Origin: Neospora caninum Liverpool
Lineage: Eukaryota > Apicomplexa > Conoidasida > Eucoccidiorida > Sarcocystidae
Assembly: GCF_000208865.1 (NCBI RefSeq)
Contig: NC_018389.1
Span: 1,426,001 to 1,490,000, forward strand
Reading direction: 5' to 3'
Length of the DNA stretch: 64,000 nt
The notes beneath the pieces are model-generated. The model saw only the letters and a list, made by a program, of their open reading frames with translations. It ran no database searches and had not been told where the DNA came from. This document shows positions 55,499-64,000 of this stretch, piece by piece (within the stretch, counting starts at the first letter, position 1; each line of letters begins with the position of its first letter). The position numbers and the translations under genes were made by a program.

Positions 55499-58400
55499 AG
55501 CGTCTCGTGGTCTCTGGGGCTCGGAGGCGACGAAGAGTCATGCGAAGCGACCGTCGAAGAGGCCGTTTCCGCGTACCCTGGCTCGGCTGGAGCTCATGGA
55601 ACGGATTCCCGTTGGTGACTCATGTTCAAGTGCAGGGAAGAACGACGTACTCCTGTTTGGTGGTGTCATACAGACTGTTATGTTGTGTCGAGAGGCTTCG
55701 GGTTATGCAAACGCGATAGTTCACGCAGGAGCACACAACTTGCGGAAACGGATTGGCGCGAGGAACGGCCCCGCGCCCCCGCTGCAGTTGCAATAGGGGC
55801 CCAAAAGAAGCCGCGCTCCACACCACGTCCTTTACAATGTTGTAATGTCCTCCATCCTCTTTTCTTGGAGGCAGCGGAATGTATTATGGAAGCGTTTAAA
55901 GTACAGAAAGCCGAAACCAGCGGAATACCCAAGTCGAAGAGAGGGATGCGAAATCTGTCACGGGGATCCCCCGCTTTTGACGCGCTTACGGGGGTTCGAG
56001 CTCACCCCTCGTCTCTTGGTCCCTGCAGCCACCTGGTGTCGTAAGGTCTCGCAAACGTTGAAGACAAGACGAAAAAAAGGGAGGTTTTAAAAAGTCGCAT
56101 CGAAGAAAAGCCGAGCCAAGCGCCGACATGCAGTACTGATTGTCAAACGAGCTTCGCTTCCGAGAGTTAGATTCGGCCCTCCAGAGCACGGGTTCTCCAA
56201 TGGGGGGAGGCGACGAGGAAGTTGCTGCTTGATCAACAGCTGACTATCCACCAGAAATGATGTGCGTTGGTTCTCATCATTTGAGCAGTGGGATCCGAGC
56301 AATCACGTATTCTTGCACCTGCATCATGAAAAATAAACACCCTTTCGCCCACGTTGAAGGCTGCAGCCTCGCGGCCGTTGCCGTAGAGGCTGCACGGCGC
56401 TTCGCTGGCCGGCAGGCTCCTCTCAAGTATCTGCGAATCCCGCCGGACCGTCTCCGGTTGGACAAGTCGGTCGCTGGAAACGGGAAAAAAGCTGCAGCGG
56501 AATTGAGAACCTTCCGGACACCTGGTGCTGTACCGAGACGAGTAGAGTTTCCACCGTGTAATCTCACCAGAGAAACTGAAACAGCGGATGACAGGGGTGG
56601 TGTGTGTCCGTCGCCGGTTCTAGGCAGACAAGGTCTGCTAAAGAGAGATCGGGGTTGCAGTTTCGGTCTACAACGAAGACGCTCTTGTTGAGTGCGCCGA
56701 GAGAATCAGAGACTCAGCAAGAAAGGTTGCATTTCTTTTCATGTGTGTTGCTCCGTGTCATAGCATCCTGACAAGTTCTATATACGTTCCATCCTCAAGA
56801 AGATCGTAGCCTGGTCATCGCCTGCCACTGCCATTCAGGAGAGAGCCAGGGGATACGTGTAGATCGACACATGAAACGATGCGGCAGGAGAGGCTATTCG
56901 CAGCTTGCTGATTGAGCAGCACATTCGTTGCAGATGTCTTGGGAATACAGCAGTGCAAAAGAGAGCAGCGAATGCCAGGCATAGAAAGCCACTACTATAG
57001 CATCACAGCTTTCTTGTGGTATGATGGTGCCGGAGATGCAGTTGAAGACTCTGGCAACGAAGCAAATCCTCAGTCCAATTCCTGAGTATCCGTCTTTGCA
57101 GCCTCTCCTTTCGTGTGTCTGGCTGCGCCAACTCCTAGGAGGAGGCGACGGGGTTGGGGGAATCGTGCAGGGAACAACACACCGCAGCTCTTCCATGTGG
57201 TGGCGTGCGTGCTGAACACCATACCGCGAGACACTTGTTGCTGTTGAATCGGTCGATCGGAACGTGGAGGGGGAAAGGAAATCAGGCCTACATGTTCTAC
57301 TCTAAACGCCTTCGTGCTTTCTTTCCATTCAACTCGAGGAATCCTGGTGTGCAATACACCGCGGTTTTGTCAGCCAAGGGGAAGCCTATGGCTCGGCACG
57401 TTCTTCACGAGGGGTTAAAAGCAATGTTCCCGGGGAGCCCAACAGAAGGCTAGCGCGTGCCTGCTTCGGAAACCAGGCTCGCGGGGGTTCTCGTTAAAAG
57501 CATCCGTTGGATGCATATTATACGTAGCCTTTGATGTGGCACATAGCAGCTTTACAGCTGGGAAAGGGTCGGTACAGGACAAAGACATGGCGGTGACCAC
57601 GAGGTCTCAAACTGGCTACAAAATCGGCATTTTACAGTTGGAGGCATCCTGAAACCTAATGTCTGTTTTTTTTCTTGTTCCCGCATCACGGCACGACCCG
57701 CGGTTTGAGGACTGAGACTCGACTCCACTATAGAGTATCTGTTTGTTGTGAAGAGTGGCACGTCGATGGCCGGTATGCCGTGAACCCCTGAAGAAACAAT
57801 GCAGTGTTAGTTGTTTCCTTCTCCGGCAAACATGTCACCGTCTATCCTCATGCAACATGCACCCAGTCATACGAGTAGAGCCGTGTGCCAACGACGGCAC
57901 TGAAGAAACAAAGGAAAACGCTGTTATCGTGGCATCGCTAGGAGATACCCTCAGACCAGAAGGATCCCTATCCTTTGGCTTCCAACCAGAAACGCCTTGC
58001 GAAACCCAGTGCCGGGCCTCAGTTGCAGATGTTTAGCGCCCGCACCCTTGAAACCTCAAATCACAGGTGCATTCACGTCCGTATTAGTTCAGGTGCACGA
58101 ACGTATATTAATCCTCTTTTGGCACGACACCCACTGTTAGTATCGTCCCCCCTTTCCATGCGTATTGTAGAAGGACGAACGCCAGAGTGTGCGGGTCACT
58201 CACATACTCCAGCATCACCGGCACACTACCTGAAGGTTCCACGATATACGCCGGTAAGTGCAAAAGGAAAGTTCAATGTTTGTTAAAGGAATCGAGAACA
58301 AGGGGACGGTCGTCACTCATCGTGCGCAGCTAGGATGCTCTCTCCGTCTCGCCGGAGTTTAACGACATAGCCGAGTAGATACAAACACGAATCCCTTCCC

Positions 58401-60755
58401 CCAAACCTCTGTCATAACTATCAACGAATCTGAGAATATGAATTGGTATGCCTTCAAGAAACAGCAAGAATGTCCATTTCCGAGATGCTTATCTCTATAT
58501 CACGAGTGACCTTCTCACTGATGTCGTCGTCTTGCGTCGAATAGCGAACAGCAGAGTTGCACGCATCGGTGTGTCTTGGTCACTGCCACAGTTTTCCCAG
58601 ACAGGCATATTTGCACACGGTGACCATGCGGCCATCCTCAACGCTGTAAAGCACCTCTACTGATTCCCTGAAGAGCAAAATACATATCGAGTTTCATTTT
58701 ATCTGGGAACGAACCCAAAAATACCTCTGCATGACATCGTCTCGATTACCAAATACAACAGGAACTCTGCGCGGGCTCTGGTGCCATATTTCCCACACCC
58801 ACTAATTCTTCTTCTCGAGCACACGAAAATTTTGAACAGACAGACTGAAACGACACAGTCAATTTCTCACCAACAGCGATCACACAAGCCGTCTAATCCT
58901 TTTCTCTTTTGTGGTGTGCTATTTCTAAGAACAAGTCTGTCACCAAAGCAAGAGCTTGTGCAAACTAGACGCATTTGCGGTGTCCCTTCTGCACACCGTA
59001 TACGCATATTTATGCCTACACGAATGCTTTTCTTTTCACCGACGGAGGTTCCCTCTTCCGCACGCTTTCGGGTTTCTTTCCTCCATGACAGACCGAGCAA
59101 GGAACGAGGAAACCAGTACTGTGTCCTGTGTGATGTTGCCTCCCTACCCCTGCGGCTGTTCCTGCACTATCGCTCTGTTTTGAGTGAGCGCTGATGCTTT
59201 GGAACACACGACCGAGGGGAGGAGAGGCCGTGACGAGGGTGGCGAGCGGAAGACCCTCTTCGCTGTTTGTTGACTGGCATATAGTCAGATGTCCACATTT
59301 CACCGCGCTTTTCTCCTCCGTTTTGCTGGCCCATTTCCCCGAAAGATTGCTTTGGCATCCATTTCCTTTCTTTTTATTGCACTCCGTCCTTTCGTCAAAC
59401 GGATTCCGTGTTCCCTGAGGAGAGCGATCGATTGAACACGGTGGGCGGGTACACACGAACTACACGCCGCCCCCCTTTGCGTGTCGACGTTGTCTCGCAG
59501 TTATCTCCTGTGTAGCATTTTCTGCCCAACTCACACTGCGTCGACAAATAACTCAGCGTCGCGCAACTACTTTATTTGAACCGTTTTTGGCGGTAGAACG
59601 CAATTTGCTTGTCGAACTTGGTAGGTTTGCAGTCAACCGGTCCTTGTGACATTCCGGAGCTGGGCTGTATGTACACGACGCAGAGAGTCGTAGATCCAAC
59701 GCGGTTTCTCTGTCTGGGATTACGTCCACTGTTTTTGTCGTCGGCCCCTTTTCGTTAGCCTCTCGCAGTTTCTTCGTGCTGAATCTGAAGGTTTTGCGGA
59801 CAGTTCGTTGCACAACTCAGTCCTTTCGCCGCCGGCATGCTTCTGCCTTTCATTGGTCAAAACCCCCCTTCAGTCTTTTTTGCGGTTGTCCCCGTCAAGG
59901 CAGCAGCCGATTCCTCGGGGCAAAGACAAGAGATAGTTTTTCACTAGGGTTTCTGCCGCCTGCTTGCAAAGGAAACTCCCTAGACTTGCTCTTGTTCAAA
60001 GCAGCTGAGCAAGAACACGGCGGATCTTGACCGCCTCCCGAACCTCGGTGGTTCCTGCCATGCTGTTGTTCACTTTTCCTCCAGTCCGTCCATTGCGTTT
60101 CCTCTGCGTTTCGCTTTCGTCAAGTCTGGCATCGGCACTTGTCACCTTCCACAAGCTCTCCCTCTGCTACAGAAACACAGGCGTTCGGTTTTTTCCCCCG
60201 ACGAGGGAACGGATTTCTGCATGTCTTGTCTCTCCCGACTTTTGTCTACAGCAGTATCCCCGTCTCATGCCATTCTCCTCGTGGCCTCAGAGTGCATTTC
60301 TCGATCGCCTTGATTCCCGAGATACACAGCTCAGCCTGTGACACTTTTCTCTTCACCGGACCTTCGTTCCCGGCAAACGCGTTTCCTGCCTCCTTGTCAG
60401 AGTTTCCCCCACTTCGCGCTTCCGCGACTCGTCCCCTTGCGTTCCGCTCCCTCCTTCCTTCGGCTCCTGGCCTCTACCCGGACTTTGGGAGCAGTCCTAA
60501 GAACCCAAGCATGCAAGCTGCTGCTCGGTACGCGGGACGGGGGAGACTCTGACAGCGAGGCGGTCCGCCCGGCCTGCCTTTTTCTCGCCGTGGGCGTGAG
60601 CCTTCCCGACAGACGCCTCTCGCCACCTTTCAACTCTTCGACAGAGAGCGTTAGTAGCCGCGCGGTGTCTCTGCTGTTGACCTCCCGCCTCGGCCCCTTC
60701 TCACCGTTTCTGTCTCACCAGCAGAGTGCGTGTCTAGTGCTGGGGCCTGGCGACT
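55499..60755. other. 5.2 kb between divergent genes; no gene recognised
   Basis: This holds the upstream regions of the TEXEL-protein gene (left, minus) and the unrecognised gene at 60756 (right, plus). Only short frames occur between 56700 and 59700; one at 58448-58663 plus (71 codons, ATG start) reads like protein but has no recognisable motif. The part from about 59800 to 60755 is pyrimidine-rich, like a leader. No repeats, tRNA or rRNA were seen. A small unspliced or multi-exon gene could still be hidden here. Confidence 0.5.
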
Positions 60756-63700
60756 ATGCCGCTACGGACTGCGGCGTCCTCGTCGAGCGCCGAGACAGTG
60801 CAACGCATGGACGGGAATGAATTGAAGATTTCCCTCCAGAAAGAGGTGGACGACGAGACCTCTGCCGAGATGCCAGGTGCGCCTGCAGCCCTCAGTCGGG
60901 CGGATCCGGAGTCGCAGCCGCACGGCTCGCCCTGCGAAGCGGTTGCGGCCGAGGGGCCAGGCGCTTTTCCGCACGGCCGAGAAGCATCCACAAAACAGGA
61001 GAGCGAAGGGTGTGCGCCGGGGGAACCCGAAACAGAGAAGCGACTCGAACCGGCGACGCACCACCTGTGGGATCGCACAGTCGGGGCGTCCGTGGCGAGC
61101 GACAGCGCGAACGCAGTCGATGGCTCTGCGAATGTCGCCCTGCGTCCGGCGTCGCGTGCGGGCGCATGCTCCGTTCCCCGAGACGGCGCAGACGCACAGG
61201 CCATCCTGGGGGGTTCTCTGCCTGCTGAGACAAAGGACACGCCCAGCAGTCTGGCCCCCAGCGACGGAGGTGGAGACGCCCTCTCGCAGGGACGCAAAGG
61301 CGTCGAGGGATCAAGTCTCGTGCCTGCACCGTCGCCAGACAGCGCCGGTCCTCAGCGTGGAGTCCGCGCAGCTGCCAAGAGTCTCGTCCGCGGTTCAAAC
61401 AGACAGCCGGCGTGCTCGTCGGGGTCTGCACTGGGTGACCCAGGAGGGTTCGCGTGGGCGAGGGGACAGATCGCAGGCGCGGCGGGCGACTTGGAGAGTT
61501 CGGGGCCTGCCCAAGAGATTGACGCTCTCCCAAGCGCGGCTGTGGGGGACCCGTGCGAGGTATGCCACGGCGACGAGGCGAGTGAAAAGAGTCAAGCCTC
61601 TGCGCCTGTGTGTTCCGGCGTGCTCGGCGAGGGAAACGAAGTTGGCGCACTCGGCGACGAGAGTTCGAAGAAAGACAGTCTGGCTTCGAAACGGAAGGCG
61701 GGCGCGGCCTCGGCTGCCTCTTCTGGGCGCTCGGCGTCTCTCGCCTCGGTCTCCCGGGGGGAGTCAAATGCGAAGAAGAGCCTGACGAGTACTCCACCCC
61801 TCGACGGGGCCGCGTCGAAGCGTCCGTCGGTGTCCAAGTGCCGGAAAGGCGCATCTGCAGCGACTGCAGCGGCAGGCCGCCGAGGCCGAGAAGACTGCGG
61901 TCGGCACTTCCTGGGGCCCGGGCAAGTGAAGAAGGTCCGCCGCAACGTGGGCGACGTTCTCGCCTCGCCTCTGCACCCTCCGACGCTCTCGCCCTTTCAG
62001 CGGCCGACGTCGAAGCGGCCTGCGTCCGGCGGTTTCTCGCGGAAATACGAAGACGCCTCGCCGTTCGCGCGGGGCCACGGGGCACACAGCCACCCCTACC
62101 ACTGGCTAGCTGTCTCGCATGCATCGGGTGGCTCGGCGGGGGGACGCGGGAACCACGGCTCACACGGGGGAGCCTCTGGGGGTGGGGCGGGGCGCGCTGG
62201 CGCTCTGAGTGAAAAAGTGCGACGCTTGGTGGAGCAGACGATGTCGGAGAAACACCGAGTTGTCTGGATCGACCGGGGCGAGGCAAAGGGCTTTTTGCCG
62301 CTTCCCGGCATGCAAGAGGAACGCGTCTACCTTGTTTGGACCGAAAAAGGAATCGACATTCTCGCCGATGTCCAGGTAAGCCTCCCCCTTTTTCCCCCAG
62401 TTTTCAAGGGAAGAGTCCGAACACCAGGTGACACGACAGCGACAGCGGACGAGTGGTCAGTTCTCCGGCAGGTGGAGGAGCTGCGCGTCTCCGTCTGAGC
62501 CGCCTGTGCGACGCGCGAGTTGGGGCAGCCGGTTTTTCTTGCCTGCAGCACAGATTCCTCAGACCCGTTACACTTTTCAGAGCAACGGCGCATGCAAAAA
62601 CTCAGGGCGGCTGCGTCTGAGAGTCGTGCCTGCGTTGTCTTGCTGTTCTGTGTCCGTCGTCGCTCGCCAGGCCTACATTCCGTGGACCCACTGTCCGGTG
62701 CTGATGCAAACCAAGTATCGGCGAAACCAAATCCCGTTTCTCATTCTCTCGTCAACTTCCTTGGCTCTCCTCTTCTCTCACGTTTGCCGGCGAAGCGCAA
62801 CGGCGGCGTTTCGCCTGCCGCTGGCGCGGACGCCCCACGCGTATCGGAAGCACGTGCTCAATCTGCTCCGGACCGGCGAGCCTGAGAAGCCGTCGTCCCA
62901 GACTTCCAAGACCCAGCGAAGGCGGTCTCCGTGCTCCTCGCCGTCTCCGAATGCGCGCGTCAAGGTGTCCTCTCAAGGCGAGAAGTCGCCCCCAGACGCA
63001 GCCTCAGCCAGTGTCGGCGACGCAGAGGCCGGCAGCCGGGCTGTCTCTGCGCGATCCACCTCGTCTCCGTCGCTGAGCCCCTTTGGATGCCTAGAAAGCG
63101 AGGCAACAGAGCCTTCTTTCTCCGCGGCTGCGGCCTCGTTACCGGACGAAACCCGCGCCGGGAAGACGGCCGGTGACGCGTGTTTTCATGCGCTTGAGCC
63201 CTTCGCGCTCACTCCCGCGCCGTCGCTCTCTCCTCTTGCCGTGCCGTCTCCGAGTCAAGCAGAATGTCCGCCTGTGGAGAACGGCCCGTGCGCCGGCGCA
63301 CATCAAAGAGACGAAGGACAGGTGTGTACGGCAGTCGAAGGCTCGAGCGCCCACGGAGACCAAGGCCAGCAGGCAAGAGTGAAGGGCGAAGGCGGCGAGT
63401 CGACAGCCGCGCAGGGTCTGGGTGGCCTCTCTGTCGCGCTGGCGGCAGGAGTAGGGAACAACGGGGCGCTTCACGGAGTCGACGCACCACAGGATGCGAA
63501 GGCCGCACCGGGAAAAGACACAGAGCACGTGCAGAGTTTGGGTGGTCCTGAAAAAGCGACAAAACCGGAAGAGGTGCCGAGGACCGAGCAAGCGCCTTCC
63601 GAGAGTCTCCGTAGACAAGATGACCAAGCGACCTCAAAATCCCCAACGCCCCCTTCGTCTCCAGGCGGCGATCAGTGTGCGTCACATTCGACCGCGCCTT

Positions 63701-64000
63701 CCACTGGCAGCGGATCCCCACTGCCCGGCGACGCTGCCGTGTGTGCCTCGCCGTCCTCTGCTTCTGCACGGCTGGGGTGCGGCGTTCGCGGTTCTCCGCA
63801 AGGCTTTCCAGGCGCCTCAAAGGACGGTTCGCGAGGCACTGCCGACGCACGGGCTGCTTCGCCTTCGCTCCAAGAGAGAGAAGAGGAAGACGACGAAGAT
63901 TTGTTTTGGGCCAACGGCGGGAAGAAAGGCTGCCCATTAACAGCCGTTGACATGCGAGACTTCTACTGCTGCTCTCAAGGCAAAGTGATCGGCGAGGACT
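60756..64000 (+). CDS. 5' part of a large unrecognised gene, at least two exons
   Basis: Not recognised. Exon 1 (60756-62375, 540 codons, ends GTCCAG|GTAAGC in phase 0) joins exon 2 (acceptor gctcgccag, starts 62671). Exon 2 stays in frame to the window edge, giving at least 983 residues. Residues 1-480 are Ala/Gly/Ser-rich and disordered, with basic patches. A compact conserved-looking block runs across the junction: about 485-540 (VWIDRGEAKGFLPLP...VYLVWTEKGIDIL) and 541-610 (AYIPWTHCPVLMQTKYRRNQIPFLI). A second disordered region (about 615-950) is followed by a new compact stretch, LTAVDMRDFYCCSQGKVIG, at the edge. The start could instead be the ATG at 60807 (MDGNEL). The alternation of short ordered blocks with long disorder is typical of coccidian nuclear proteins, but the function is unknown. 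Confidence 0.7.

Noticed and set aside
60892..62286. 464-codon minus-strand frame
   Set aside because: Antisense shadow of exon 1 of the plus-strand gene at 60756; Arg/Pro-rich composition typical of the GC-rich complement.

Overview
The window looks like nuclear DNA of a tissue-cyst coccidian (Apicomplexa, Sarcocystidae: the Toxoplasma / Neospora / Hammondia group). The reasons are a two-domain SAG1-related (SRS) surface antigen with a GPI-type tail, a transporter of the apicomplexan ApiAT type, a large secretory protein with a TEXEL-like RRLAE motif, intron-rich genes with GT-AG introns of a few hundred bases, long leaders and trailers, and many TA microsatellites and poly-C tracts. I cannot decide the genus from sequence alone. 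No bacterial, viral or transposon genes, rRNA or tRNA genes, or CRISPR arrays were found.

Layout. The left edge holds the first eight codons of a minus-strand gene that leaves the window. A 4.2 kb stretch without a convincing gene follows. From 4.3 to 15.2 kb two minus-strand genes lie in tandem: an unrecognised protein of about 1750 residues in five exons (4275-10742), and a histidine-phosphatase / phosphoglycerate-mutase family protein (11267-15213; core certain, 5' exons tentative). From 15.2 to 23 kb there is a sparse, more AT-rich region with one clear gene, the SRS antigen (16769-17926, minus), and one possible small secreted protein (21092-21764, minus). Two minus-strand housekeeping genes follow: a divergent PEX16-like peroxin (23092-26190) and an ISCA2-type iron-sulfur assembly protein in three exons (28943-30709).

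From 33.7 kb the direction switches. Three plus-strand genes follow: a VAP-type ER membrane contact protein (33780-34499), an ApiAT-like MFS transporter (37502-39280), and the U4/U6.U5 tri-snRNP protein SART1/Snu66 in eleven exons (42328-49954). Converging on these is a single-exon minus-strand gene for a 1361-residue disordered secretory protein with a TEXEL-like motif (51413-55498). The right end (60756 to the edge) is the 5' part of a large unrecognised plus-strand gene.

Exon joins were deduced by hand: I looked for GT/AG sites, checked that reading phase is preserved at each join, and used family motifs where the family is known. Phase is consistent through all joins of the SART1, ISCA2, PEX16, phosphoglycerate-mutase core and 1748-residue gene models. 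The genes do not form one pathway. They are a typical protist mixture of peroxisome biogenesis, Fe-S assembly, ER contact sites, splicing and nutrient uptake, interspersed with lineage-specific secreted and surface proteins. The TEXEL-bearing protein is the best candidate for an undescribed parasite-specific function.
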